This document shows positions 1 to 10,465 of a stretch of 64,000 nucleotides of DNA, piece after piece (the stretch's first letter is position 1; each line of letters opens with the position of its first letter). Under the pieces are notes generated by a model that worked only from the letters and a program-made list of their open reading frames with translations, did no database searches and had not been told where the DNA came from. The translations under genes were made by a program, and so were the position numbers. This stretch comes from Methylumidiphilus sp963753955 (GTDB taxonomy: Bacteria > Pseudomonadota > Gammaproteobacteria > Methylococcales > Methylococcaceae), in contig CAVWEM010000005.1 of the NCBI GenBank assembly GCA_963753955.1, positions 186,001 to 250,000 on the forward strand, written 5' to 3'.

Positions 1-88
1 CCCCAGTGCCCTCGGCAGCGCCAAGAACATGATAGGCGATGGCGAAAATGAGCAGGAACCGTGTCAAAAGGATTTTATGGGTAGCCAT
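1..88 (-). CDS. Exported protein, N-terminus only (runs off the window)
   Basis: An ATG at 88 on the minus strand opens a frame that stays open to the window edge. The first 29 residues are a classic Sec signal: basic start (MATHK), a hydrophobic core rich in Leu/Ile/Phe, and a small-residue AxA-like region (LGAAEG) near residue 24. The mature protein lies outside the window, so no function can be given. The next gene on this strand (DUF1631) ends 42 bases upstream of this start, so co-transcription is possible. Confidence 0.5.
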   Translation of the reverse strand, partial: MATHKILLTRFLLIFAIAYHVLGAAEGTG

Positions 89-129
89 GGAGGCGAATCC
101 TCTAGTTATTATTGTGGTTTTATGGGGGG

Positions 130-2662
130 CTAGTGCAAACGGTAGCGCAAGGTGGACAGCAAGGATTTGGCTGTCCTTTCCACCAAGCTGATCTCATCCA
201 GGTTTTCCATGCGGCTGGCCCTTTTTTCATCCAGGAGCTGGGCGAATTTTGCCGCATCCATATCAAGGGTTTTTATGCCTTTTCGGTTGACGAAGACATA
301 ATGCGCTGGATTTTCCCCGATCCAAGTCAAGCGCAGAGGTATCCAAGGGCCTCGTGCCAAGGCGAATTTCAACCATTCTCCCGCCTGGAATCCCGTAAGC
401 CTATCGCGGAGCATGGATTCCTTCTCTTGCTGCGAAGTGTCGGCGGGTGGGAACTTCAACGTAAGCGGGAACATTTGCTTCGCCACCCTCGTTTGGCAAC
501 AGGTTTTGAATTTTTTCCAAGATTCCCAGGGCCTCGATGGGGTCTGTGCTAATGTCGGCCAGCCGTTCCCCCGTGAAGTTTAACAGCCATTGTATATTGA
601 ATTGGCTCGGCGGATTGGCCGGGGGGGGGTTAGCCAGCCAAGCCATCAGCAAGTCAATGACTGCCAATTGCCGCCGCCAATCATCGTTGTCAGCCCCTAG
701 TCGCAAATGGGTCAACACCAGCAATTGCCGCCAGCCTATGTCTAGCAGGGACAGGATGATCAATGGCACGGTTTTGCCGCCGATGCGCGCGTCGATTTCC
801 TGCTCCACCCGCCGACGGGCGTGTTCTAAGCGTTGCCCGCCCTCGCAGGTTTCGGCGACACGTTCCAGTCGTGACCTATAAGCCTTGAGCAGCGGGGCGG
901 TCTGTTTTTTCAACGAGTCCAAGGCCATTGCGAATGCATCCGGGTTGTCGGCCACTTCGTCGGCTACCTGGCCGCAGAGGGTGTCCAGGAATTGGCGTAG
1001 TTCGGCATTGTCGATTTCGCCTTGGGGGTTGGCGGCTTGGGCCAGGCAATCCAACAGGTTTAATATTTCCCACGCAGGATGGGTTTTGTCGTGCAGTAAC
1101 TGTCGGTCGGCAAATGAGGCAATAAGCAGGGGGATTTGCAGTCTCTTGAGATAAGGGGTGGCGCTGGGGAGGAGGGCTATATCACGGAGCATGGCATCGA
1201 GTAGCAAGCCCAATATCTGTAGGTTTTCCCTGGCTTCGGCGCTGGACAGGATTTTTTCCTGACCGGTTTCGGCGAGGATTTGGCTTAAGTCGTCATGGAG
1301 CCTGGGTGCGTCAAAATAGGCGATCATTGGGCCGGGGTGGCTGGTTTGCAGCTTCCGCAAGGCGGTGATGACTGCGGCGCGGCCACAATCGTCGAGAGCT
1401 TCAGCCGATTCCTTGTTCGCTTGGGATTCGGCGTAACGGAACAATAACACGAAGGTTGCGAAGGCATCATGCTGATAGGGCGCGTAGTCCACCTTGGGGG
1501 TGGTGGGCACGGTACTTGGGGATGTGCTTAGGCGAGCCGCCGCCTGAGTGGCCGTGGCATCGGTTTTCCCGGTGAAGGCATGCGTTTCCTGCGGGCGCGG
1601 AAGGAGGGTCTTGCCTTCAGGCCTTTTGGGGCTGGATTCAGAGGCTGCATTGAGCGGCGATGAGACCGTGCCGTCGGCCAGGTAGAATGGACGAGGGGCG
1701 GGCAGCTCGTGGCTCGCCTTTGTCAAGGCGTCGAGCGGCTTGCTCAGGATGCGCAAATTGTCGTAGAGCGTGCCCAGGCGTTCGTCGAGCAGGCGGGAGA
1801 AAATTTCGTAAACGAGCTTGCGTTGATGATTGTCCAGGCCCGATCCCTGTAGCGCGTAGTGGAAGGCGTAGCAAAGCACATTGGGTCCGAACGGATTGTC
1901 GTGACTGAGGATGTCCCTTTGCACCAGCACGCTGAACCGGGACTCAAGTAGCCTTAAGATGTCCTCGTGCTTGCTTTCCAACTGTATGATTTTCTCGACC
2001 AGGTTCATCCAGTCATCGAACAAGATGCGCTGGTGTTGGGCCTCGGTATAAATCGCTCCTGGCTCGGGGTGCAGGCTCAAATCAGGAACGACGAAGCTTT
2101 TCGCCTGTTCCAGGGCATGGGCATAAAATCGCCCAACGAGTGGCTCGAATGTTTGTCTTTCCAGAGCCACCGCGTCAAATGGCGGCAGGCGGTAGGAGAG
2201 GCTGCTTGCCTGCTCCAACAGTCCGGCCTGGATTTGGGCCGGCAAAGTGTCCACGAGGGGATACAAGGCATTTTCCAGCGCTTGCAGGCATTGTCTGTGG
2301 ATAACGGCAAGCCCGTCGGGGACGGCCTGGTCTGCCCACGGGTTTGGCCGGGCCTTCTCTTGCAAGGCCAGCAAGGCTTCGAAGGGAGGGGCCAAGCCGA
2401 AAACGAAGCCGACGCCGCCGCGGGAGACATGGCTGAGCTTTCCCGTCAGCCGGAAAGTGGTTTCTGTCTTGGCGGCAGTGAAAACGACCTCGGCACTGTC
2501 GCAGCCACGGAGAAAAGTTCCCAGGGCATCGGGTCCCATCGGTTTGAGGAGCAGGCCTGCTTGGCAGAAGTTTCTGATTTCGCAAGGGATATCTGCTGTA
2601 TCCGGGAGTTTGAGCAGCGCCGCCTGGATCAATGGCTGCCGGAAATATCTGCGTATTTTCAC
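130..2662 (-). CDS. DUF1631 family protein with N-terminal PilZ-like domain (one frameshift)
   Basis: Long cytoplasmic protein of the DUF1631 family, formerly mis-annotated as thymidine phosphorylase. The first ~90 residues look like a PilZ domain (Cys/Ile...GLLL pattern), which suggests cyclic-di-GMP sensing. The helical body has family blocks such as LDNHQRKLVYEIFSRLLDE and LKRLQIPLLIASF. The conserved C-terminal block (GEWLKFAL...VFVNRKGIKTLDMDAAKF) is in another frame, so one indel lies near 480-490; without it the frame runs on to 401. The frame is open to an ATG at 2782, but that would leave only 23 bases to the divergent ubiG start, so I prefer the GTG at 2662. Exact role unknown. Confidence 0.75.
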
Positions 2663-2805
2663 AAGGCATCTTTGCTTGGATGGTTGCCATCCGGGGTTTT
2701 CTGGAGGCTTTTTGGATGAAGTCCTGGGTAAGTCTGGGTAAAGTATAGGGGCAAACGGCAAGGCCGTTAAGCCAATCCGCAAACACTTTCAAAGAGGCGA
2801 ACGCA

Positions 2806-3585
2806 ATGGCCGGACACACGAGCATTGACCCGGACGAAATGGCTTTTTACGAACGGCTGTCCGGGCTATGGTGGCAAGAAAGCGGCCCGTTTTGGCCGTT
2901 GCATCGCATGAACGGGCTGCGTGTGGGCTATGTCCGCGATCTGTTGGCCCGGGAATTTGGCTTGGATGCGACCGCGCCGATGCCATTGCAGGGCTTGCGC
3001 ATCTTGGACATCGGTTGTGGCGGGGGCATTCTCAGCGAAGCGGTGGCCCGCCTGGGGGCGGACGTGCATGGGGTGGATGTGGTTGCAAAAAACATCCATG
3101 CCGCGAGGTTCCATGCTGCCGCAAGCGGCCTGGCCATAGACTACGAAGTCGCCAGCGCGGAAATCCTCGCCGGGCGTGGCGAGCTTTACCATGCCGTGTT
3201 GAACATGGAGGTGGTGGAGCATGTGGCCGAACTGGATGTGTTCCTCAACGCCTGTATGAGGGTGCTGCGGCCTGGCGGGGTGATGGTGGTCGCCACGATC
3301 AACCGCACCTTGGAATCATGGTTGGGGGCCATCGTCATGGCGGAATATGTGCTACGCTGGCTGCCGCGTGGCACACACCGCTGGTTGCGTTTCCCGACCC
3401 CCGTGGAGGTGGAGAATCTATTGGCGAACGGTGGCCTGGAAGTCTTCGCTCATACTGGCGTGGGCGTCAATCCGTTCTCCTTGCGGTTCCGGCTGACCGG
3501 CTACATGGGCATCAACTACATTCTGGCGGCAAGAAAAACCGGTGAGGCAAAGGAACCTGGGGAAGAACCGGCCTTGGCGGATTGA
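2806..3585 (+). CDS. ubiG: Ubiquinone biosynthesis O-methyltransferase UbiG
   Basis: SAM-dependent methyltransferase of 259 residues that performs both O-methylations of ubiquinone synthesis (2-polyprenyl-6-hydroxyphenol and 3-demethylubiquinol). The SAM motif I, LDIGCGGG, is at residues 67-74, followed by the acidic GVDV strand and the NMEVVEHV and RVLRPGGV motifs of the UbiG family. The N-terminal IDPDEMAFYERLSGLWW segment and length fit. A purine-rich AAAGAGGCG precedes the ATG by a normal distance. Transcribed divergently from the DUF1631 gene. The frame is intact, unlike the neighbouring icd. Confidence 0.93.
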   Translation: MAGHTSIDPDEMAFYERLSGLWWQESGPFWPLHRMNGLRVGYVRDLLAREFGLDATAPMPLQGLRILDIGCGGGILSEAVARLGADVHGVDVVAKNIHAARFHAAASGLAIDYEVASAEILAGRGELYHAVLNMEVVEHVAELDVFLNACMRVLRPGGVMVVATINRTLESWLGAIVMAEYVLRWLPRGTHRWLRFPTPVEVENLLANGGLEVFAHTGVGVNPFSLRFRLTGYMGINYILAARKTGEAKEPGEEPALAD

Positions 3586-3676
3586 AACGTTGTGGGGCGG
3601 CTAAATTTAACGATGCACGGCCTGGCGGCGAAGTTATGATTGTGCCTTTGAAACAGGCTTAGAAGAGGGGAGTCCG

Positions 3677-3763
3677 ATGCACACAGCACGATTTGTCATT
3701 GAGATAGCGGCTATGGTGGCCGTTGCCATCGTCATTTGGAGGGTATTTTTCACCAATAAATAG
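3677..3763 (+). CDS. 28-residue single-pass membrane microprotein
   Basis: A very short frame with a good Shine-Dalgarno (AGAGGGGAG, 4 bases before the ATG). The product starts MHTARF, continues with a hydrophobic stretch of about 18 residues (IEIAAMVAVAIVIWRVFF) and ends in a short polar tail (TNK). This is the architecture of a bacterial small membrane protein. It sits 91 bases after ubiG and is followed by a hairpin. I recognise no family. Confidence 0.5.
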   Translation: MHTARFVIEIAAMVAVAIVIWRVFFTNK

Positions 3764-3769
3764 ATGAAT

Positions 3770-3804
3770 GAAACAGCGTCTGCGGACTAGGCGGGCGCTG
3801 TTTC
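3770..3804. terminator. Hairpin between convergent genes
   Basis: GAAACAGCG at 3770-3778 pairs perfectly with CGCTGTTTC at 3796-3804 around a 17-base loop. It lies between the microprotein on the plus strand and icd on the minus strand, so it could end transcription from both sides. There is no long T-run. Confidence 0.45.
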
Positions 3805-3806
3805 GA

Positions 3807-5079
<1,273 letters not shown>

Positions 5080-5336
5080 GCTGTCTCCTGCTTGATGTTT
5101 AGGGTGGTTAGGCTGTGCGCAAAAGTATACTCCTCCTCAAGCCTCACACAGCAATTTGCTGTTTTGCTTATAAATGGTGCTTTATCTTGAAAAATGCACC
5201 AAGGATGGACGCCCTATTTGAGGCTATTTCTTGGGCTGGATGCGCTAAAACAAGGCGTTAGCCGGTTTTTGATGCTTGGCCCGATTCTTGGTTGCCTGCC
5301 GCCCTATCGAATCTTTGTCATTTATAGGGTCAGTCA

Positions 5337-6542
5337 GTGGAAGCAATCAACAAAAGCAGTGATGTACTTTTCATTCTCTTGGGTGCCATCATGGTGCTCG
5401 CCATGCATTCCGGTTTCGCCTTCCTGGAGCTCGGCACGGTGCGCGCAAAAACCAAATCAACGCGCTTGGTGAAAATCCTGGTGGACTTTTCCGTCTCCAC
5501 CTTCGCCTATTTTTTCATCGGCTATTAGCATCGCCTATGGCGCTCAGTTCTTTTCCGGCGCGGAAACGCTGGCCGAAAACAGCGGCTACGAACTGGTCAA
5601 GTTCTTCTTTCTGCTGACCTTCGCCGCCGCCGTCCCGGCGATCGTCTCCGGCGGCATTGCCGAGCGGGCGAAGTTCAATCCGCAGATGGCGGCGACTTTT
5701 ATCCTGGTCGGCTTCGTCTATCCGTTCTTCGAAGGCATCGCTTGGAACAAGCACTTCGGCATCCAGGCTTGGCTAGAGCAGTCCTTCGGCGCTGAGTTCC
5801 ATGATTTCGCGGGCTCCGTGGTGGTGCATGCGGTGGGCGGCTGGATCGCGCTGGTGGCGGTGCTGTTGCTGGGGGCGCGCCGCGGCCGCTACAGCAGGAC
5901 GGCAGGCATGTCCTGCGCATCCGCCTTCGAGCATTCCATTTCTCGCGCTTGGGCGCATGGATTCTGTCGGTGGGCTGGTTCGGCTTCAACGTGATGTCGG
6001 CGCAGACCATTGACAAGGTCAGCGGCCTGGTGGCGCTGAATTCGCTGATGGCGATGGTGGGCGGCACGCTGGCCGCGCTTGGTCGCGGGCCGCAACGACC
6101 CGGGTTTCGTGCATAACGGCCCGCTGGCGGGCCTGGTCGCAGTGTGCGCCGGCTCTGACATGATGCACCCGATCGGCGCGCTGGTAGTGGGGGCGGTGGC
6201 CGGCGTGTTGTTCGTGCAGATGTTCACGCTCACCCAGAACCGCTGGAAAATCGACGACGTGCTGGGCGTGTGGCCGCTGCACGGGCTGTGCGGCGCTTGG
6301 GGCGGCATCGCGGCGGGCATTTTCGGGCTTAAGGCGCTGGGCGGCCTGGGGGGCGTCAGCTTCATGTCGCAGTTGATCGGCACGGGTCTGGGCGTGGTCA
6401 TCGCGCTGGCTGGGGGCTTTATTGTCTATGGCGGATTGAAACAGGCCGTCGGCATCCGCTTAGACCCGGAAGAGGAATTCAACGGCGCGGATTTGACGAT
6501 CCACAGATCAGCGCTTCGCCGGAGAAGGAAGGCGGATTCTGA
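5337..6542 (+). CDS. amtB: Ammonium transporter AmtB (several frameshifts)
   Basis: Inner-membrane ammonium channel of the Amt/MEP/Rh family with about 11 membrane helices. Recognisable blocks in order: VLFILLGAIMVLAMHSGFAF, LVKILVDFSVSTFAYFFIGY, FFLLTFAAAVPAIVSGGIAER, the pore region FAGSVVVHAVGGWIAL, LGAWILSVGWFGFNVMS, GPLAGLVAVCAGSD and LHGLCGAWGGIAAGIFG. The frame changes near 5526 (extra T making TAG), about 5900, 6075 and 6505; the natural end is SPEKEGGF at 6542. I chose the GTG at 5337 because the family start MEAINKSSDVLF follows it, but no clear ribosome site precedes it. No glnK is adjacent and I found no convincing sigma-54 promoter in the 257 bases upstream. Confidence 0.85.
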
Positions 6543-6724
6543 CCGGCTATCGCGCCCAGTTCCACAGTGTAAAAGCAATGATCCATGATGCTCCGCTTGC
6601 GTGGTCTTAAGCGCATGATATAGCATTGGCCCGCCGGTTTTTTTGCATACTCGGAGGCGGCAATGCATCGAGGAGCGGTTAAACTTCCCGGCAGGTCTTT
6701 TCAACAATCAACCCAGGAGGAATC

Positions 6725-6985
6725 ATGGCCCATTCGTTCACCGTCAAAGTCAATGGTGACTTGTCTGCTTTGCTCGGCAAAGTGAAGGATGGCATCACTG
6801 CCAAGGGCGGCAGCTTTAAGGGCGACACAAGTCACGGCAAATTTGTGGGGAACACGCCGGTCGGCAAGCTTACGGTGGAATACAAAGTCCTGTCCGATGG
6901 CGAAATCAAATTCACGATCACCGACAAGCCTTTGATCGCCCCGAACGGCAAAATCGAATCGGCGATACGGGAATATCTGGCGTGA
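6725..6985 (+). CDS. Conserved-looking 86-residue cytoplasmic protein, function unknown
   Basis: Intact frame with a near-perfect Shine-Dalgarno (AGGAGG) 5 bases before the ATG, so it is probably well translated. The product (MAHSFTVKVNGDLSALL...) has no signal peptide or membrane segment, alternates hydrophobic and charged residues, and has repeated short beta-like strands (KFVGNTPVGKLTVEYKV, GEIKFTITDKP) followed by a C-terminal helix (KIESAIREYLA). This suggests a small beta-sheet domain. It stands alone between amtB and the convergent mtkB. I do not recognise the family. Confidence 0.7.
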   Translation: MAHSFTVKVNGDLSALLGKVKDGITAKGGSFKGDTSHGKFVGNTPVGKLTVEYKVLSDGEIKFTITDKPLIAPNGKIESAIREYLA

Positions 6986-7074
6986 TGGATGGGTAATTTC
7001 CCGGAAACGCCCGTCTTTCGCCGATGCTTAGGCGGGCTTATTCCGGCTTGCTACTTTTCTAACGTAGGGTAACT

Positions 7075-7962
7075 TCAAGGCTTGATGCCACATTCTTGCA
7101 TCGCGCACAGCACGGTCTGGCCGATGTGTGCGGGATTACGGGCGACATAGAGGCCCAAAGCTTCCATGGCGTCCATCTTGGCCCCGGCGGTATCCGACTC
7201 GCTGGCGATGATGGCTCCGGCATGTCCCATGCGGCGTCCCGGCGGGGCGGAGACGCCGGCCACGAAGCCGACCACGGGCTTTTTCATGTTGGCCTTGGCC
7301 CAACGCGCCGCCGCGACTTCCTGCGGTCCACCGATTTCGCCGATCATGACGATGATCTCCGTTTCCGGGTCGGCCTCGAAGGCTTTCAGCACGGCGGTGA
7401 AGTCGGTTCCGTTGATGGGGTCGCCGCCGATGCCTACCGAGGTGCTGATGCCTAGGCCCAATGCCGCCATTTGTTCGGTGGCCTCATAGTTCAAAGTGCC
7501 AGAGCGCGAGACGATGCCGATGTTGCCTTTCTTGTAGATATGGGCGGGCATTATGCCGACTTTGCACTCGCCAGGCGTGATGATGCCAGGGCTGTTCGGG
7601 CCGATGATGACGGTGTCCCGGCCCACGCGGTAGCGTTGCAGGCGGATCATGTCGTGGATGGGGATGCCGTCGGCGATGGTGACCGCCACTTTGATGCCTG
7701 CGTCAATGGCTTCCATCAGCGCGTCGGCATTGAATGGAGGCGGCACGAACACCGCCGAGACATCCGCACCCGTCGCCGCGACGGCTTGGGCCACGGTATC
7801 GAACACCGGCAGGCCCAGATGGGTTGTGCCGCCTTTGCCGGGGGTGACGCCGCCGACGACATCCGTCCCGATGCTGATGGCATCCTGGGCGTGGAAAGTG
7901 GCGTGTTCGCCGGTGAAGCCTTGGAATATCACGCGGGAGTTTTTGTTTACGAATACGCTCAT
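7075..7962 (-). CDS. mtkB: Malate-CoA ligase (malate thiokinase) alpha subunit
   Basis: SucD-type subunit of the ATP-dependent ligase that makes malyl-CoA from malate in the serine cycle of methylotrophs. 295 residues with the CoA-binding Rossmann domain at the N-terminus (SRVIFQGFTGEHATFH), the GPNSPGIITPGECKVGIMP block, and the phosphohistidine region PGRRMGHAGAII, active His about residue 247. It starts 9 bases after the mtkA stop, so the two subunits are translated together. Assignment to malate rather than succinate rests on the adjacent malyl-CoA lyase gene. Confidence 0.92.
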   Translation of the reverse strand: MSVFVNKNSRVIFQGFTGEHATFHAQDAISIGTDVVGGVTPGKGGTTHLGLPVFDTVAQAVAATGADVSAVFVPPPFNADALMEAIDAGIKVAVTIADGIPIHDMIRLQRYRVGRDTVIIGPNSPGIITPGECKVGIMPAHIYKKGNIGIVSRSGTLNYEATEQMAALGLGISTSVGIGGDPINGTDFTAVLKAFEADPETEIIVMIGEIGGPQEVAAARWAKANMKKPVVGFVAGVSAPPGRRMGHAGAIIASESDTAGAKMDAMEALGLYVARNPAHIGQTVLCAMQECGIKP

Positions 7963-7971
7963 GGTATTGGC

Positions 7972-9144
7972 TTATCCTTTGACGATTTCAACGGCTTTGG
8001 CCGCTGCGGCTTCCAGGTTTTCGGCGGTGATGAAGGCGAGTCCGGATTCGGCGAGGATCTTGCGGCCTTCCTCGACATTGGTGCCGGCGAGGCGCACGAC
8101 CAGCGGCACTTTGATGTGCAGGTGTTCGCAGGCTTGGATGAGCCCTAGCGCGATCCAGTCGCAGCGGTTGATACCGGCGAATATGTTGACCAAGATGGCC
8201 TTGACGTTGGGATCTTGCAGCACAATGCGGCAGGCGTTGGTGACTTTCTCAGGCGATGCGCCGCCGCCTACGTCGAGGAAATTGGCCGGACTGCCGCCTT
8301 GCAGGGTGATGGCGTCCAAGGAAGCCATGGCCAAGCCCGCGCCGTTGACGATGCAGCCGATGTTGCCATCGAGGGCGATGTAATTGAGGCCATGGCCGGA
8401 GGCTTCGACTTCCTTCGGGTCTTCCTCGGACAGGTCGCGCAGGTCGGTGACGCCGCGCTGGCGATACAGGGCGTTGTCATCGAAGTTGAGCTTGGCGTCC
8501 AGCAGCAGCAGCTTTTCTTCCTCGCCCACGCTGACCACGGCCAGTGGGTTGATTTCAATTTGCAAGGCGTCCCGATCCCTCATGCAGCGGTAGATTGATT
8601 TCATCATCTTGACCGCCTGCGGCATCAATCGTCCTTTAAGGCCAATCGCGCTGGCGATTTTGCGGCATTGGAAGTCGCGCAGGCCGATGGCCGGATCGAC
8701 GACTTCCTTGAAGATTTTTTCAGGATTGGCTTTGGCGACCTCTTCGATGTCCATGCCGCCGGCGGCGGAGGCGATCACGGTTATGCGCTGGGTGGCGCGG
8801 TCGATCACAAAACCTAAATAGAATTCTTGCTTGATGTGGCTGGCCTGTTCGATCCAGACGCGATGCACCAGTGCGCCTTCGGGGCCGGTCTGTTGGGTGA
8901 CCAGATGGCTGCCGATCATGGCGTCGGCGGTTTTCTTCACTTCGTCGATGCTGGTGACGAGTTTCACTCCACCCGCCTTGCCGCGCCCGCCGGCGTGGAT
9001 CTGTGCCTTGACGACCCAACGCGAGCCGCCGATGTCCTCCGCCACCTGGGCCGCCTGCTTGTCCGAGTAGGCGACGCCGCCAACCGGCACCGGCACGTCG
9101 TAGGATTTCAGCAACTCCTTTGCTTGGTATTCATGGATGTTCAA
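7972..9144 (-). CDS. mtkA: Malate-CoA ligase (malate thiokinase) beta subunit
   Basis: SucC-like ATP-grasp subunit, 390 residues. It begins MNIHEYQAKELL, the family signature, then has the ATP-grasp region (WVVKAQIHAGGRGKAGGVK), the LQIEINPLAVV metal/nucleotide block and the C-terminal CoA-ligase domain (NGAGLAMASLDAI, FLDVGGGASPEKV, ILVNIFAGINRCDWIA). With MtkB it forms malate-CoA ligase, whose product is cleaved by the malyl-CoA lyase encoded just upstream. The RBS context GGAGGCCAAGCC before the ATG is good. A REP-like inverted pair separates it from mcl. Confidence 0.93.
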   Translation of the reverse strand: MNIHEYQAKELLKSYDVPVPVGGVAYSDKQAAQVAEDIGGSRWVVKAQIHAGGRGKAGGVKLVTSIDEVKKTADAMIGSHLVTQQTGPEGALVHRVWIEQASHIKQEFYLGFVIDRATQRITVIASAAGGMDIEEVAKANPEKIFKEVVDPAIGLRDFQCRKIASAIGLKGRLMPQAVKMMKSIYRCMRDRDALQIEINPLAVVSVGEEEKLLLLDAKLNFDDNALYRQRGVTDLRDLSEEDPKEVEASGHGLNYIALDGNIGCIVNGAGLAMASLDAITLQGGSPANFLDVGGGASPEKVTNACRIVLQDPNVKAILVNIFAGINRCDWIALGLIQACEHLHIKVPLVVRLAGTNVEEGRKILAESGLAFITAENLEAAAAKAVEIVKG

Positions 9145-9166
9145 AGGCTTGGCCTCCTCAATAAAT

Positions 9167-9240
9167 GTAGGGCGGGCTTCAGCCCGCTGCGGAAAATTCG
9201 GGGGACGGGATCAAGGAAGGCGGGCTGAAGCCCGCCCTAC
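9167..9240. repeat. Paired REP-like inverted repeat between mcl and mtkA
   Basis: GTAGGGCGGGCTTCAGCCCGC at 9167-9187 and its near-exact reverse complement at 9220-9240 face each other around a ~32-base spacer. Each arm is itself palindromic (GCGGGCT-TCAGCCCGC), the structure of a bacterial BIME. In RNA it could fold into a strong hairpin within the mcl-mtkAB operon and might tune expression or stability of the downstream genes. Confidence 0.85.
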
Positions 9241-9262
9241 AACTCGCTACGCAGCAGCGTAA

Positions 9263-10228
9263 TCAGGCTGTTCTCTCCTGAATCTGCTTGATCTGCCGCA
9301 CCACGTTTTCCGCCATGCGGATGGAGGCTGCGTCGATCAAACGGCCGTCCAGGGACACCGCGCCCTTGCCTTCCTTCGCCGCCTGTTCCATGGATTCGAG
9401 GATGCGATAGGCGCGGCTGACTTCTTTTTCCGTCGGGGTGAAGACTTCGTTGCACAAGGACACTTGCGACGGATGGATGGCCCATTTGCCTTCGCAGCCC
9501 AAGGCGGCGGCGCGGCGGGCGGCGGCGAGGAAGCCTTCCGGGTCGCCGAAGTCGCCGAATGGGCCGTCAATGGGGCGCAGGCCGTAGGCGCGGCAGGCGG
9601 CGACCATGCGCGAAATGCCAAAATGCCATTGGTCGCCCCAGTGGTAGGCGCGGGTGCCGTTCCCGTCCGGGTCGGTCAATAGGCCGTAATCCGGGTTCGC
9701 CCCGCCGATGTTGACGGTGCGGGCGCGGACGGAGGCGGCGTAGTCCGCCACGCCAAACACCATGGCCTCCATGCGCTCGGGGCAGGTGCGGGCGATTTCT
9801 TCGACGTTCGCCATGCCTAAGGCGGTTTCGATCAGCACATGGATATTGATGGGTTTGATTCCTTTATAGGCTTCGATCTGCGACAGCATCGTGGCGACGA
9901 ACAGCACGTCGGCGGCGGAACCCACTTTCGGGATCAAGATCGTGTCCAGCTTGTCACCGGCGACCTCGACGATGTCCACCAGATCGCGGTAGGCCCAGTA
10001 GGTGTCCAGTCCGTTTATGCGGATGGAGACGGCGCAGCGCGACCAATCGTAGCTCTGTAGCGCTTCGATGATGTTTACCCGCGCTTGCTCCTTGTCGTCC
10101 GGGGCGACGGCGTCTTCGAGGTCGAGGAACACGATGTCAGCCCCCGCGTCGGGAGCTTTCTCCAACATCCGCTTGTTGCTGCCCGGAACCGCCAGTTCGC
10201 TGCGGTGTAAACGGTTTTTCACGGCCAT
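9263..10228 (-). CDS. mcl: Malyl-CoA lyase of the serine cycle
   Basis: 321-residue HpcH/HpaI aldolase-superfamily enzyme that splits malyl-CoA into acetyl-CoA and glyoxylate. Signatures: RSELAVPGSNKRMLEKA near the N-terminus, DIVFLDLEDAVAPDDKEQAR (Mg-binding acidic residues), IRINGLDTYWAYRD, ILIPKVGSAADV, and GKWAIHPSQV near the C-terminus. First gene of the minus-strand mcl-mtkA-mtkB operon. Together they supply the malate-to-glyoxylate arm of the serine cycle, which several gammaproteobacterial methanotrophs carry alongside the RuMP pathway. The GAAAGGAAGGG before the ATG is a plausible ribosome site. Confidence 0.94.
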   Translation of the reverse strand: MAVKNRLHRSELAVPGSNKRMLEKAPDAGADIVFLDLEDAVAPDDKEQARVNIIEALQSYDWSRCAVSIRINGLDTYWAYRDLVDIVEVAGDKLDTILIPKVGSAADVLFVATMLSQIEAYKGIKPINIHVLIETALGMANVEEIARTCPERMEAMVFGVADYAASVRARTVNIGGANPDYGLLTDPDGNGTRAYHWGDQWHFGISRMVAACRAYGLRPIDGPFGDFGDPEGFLAAARRAAALGCEGKWAIHPSQVSLCNEVFTPTEKEVSRAYRILESMEQAAKEGKGAVSLDGRLIDAASIRMAENVVRQIKQIQERTA

Positions 10229-10395
10229 GCGCCCTTCCTTTCACAAAGGCGCGAATTATAAACGCATGGAGAGGTTTTTTCCCCTGTTTTATGCCTGCAC
10301 CGGCCGTCATCTGGGGGCGAGGTCTGTTATTTGTCGCAAAAAAAACCACAAAAACGTTGTTGCCCAGCTAAAACTTTGCTACGATCTAACCGTAC

Positions 10396-10412
10396 AGCAA
10401 CTTTTTGTTGCT
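10396..10412. other. Small perfect hairpin upstream of the outer-membrane gene
   Basis: AGCAAC at 10396-10401 and GTTGCT at 10407-10412 enclose a loop of five T. It lies in the divergent intergenic region of mcl and the His-rich outer-membrane gene, 54 bases before the latter's ATG, so it may be in the 5' leader. Confidence 0.3.
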
Positions 10413-10465
10413 CCGATACAACGGATTTTTAATCCATACTGAAGCCTTGAGGGAGGGTAAACCTT

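Noticed and set aside
1967..2719. A 250-residue plus-strand frame opposite the DUF1631 gene
   Set aside because: Antisense to a conserved gene, no domain, and codon pattern of a shadow.
5100..5336. Sigma-54 promoter upstream of amtB
   Set aside because: I searched for TGGCAC-N5-TTGC; the nearest GG...GC pairs have wrong spacing.
6625..6655. Terminator after amtB at a run of seven T
   Set aside because: The T-run is present, but the preceding GGCCCGCCGG cannot form a stable stem.
7096..9228. Several plus-strand frames opposite mtkA and mtkB
   Set aside because: Gly/Asp/His-rich shadows of highly conserved minus-strand genes.
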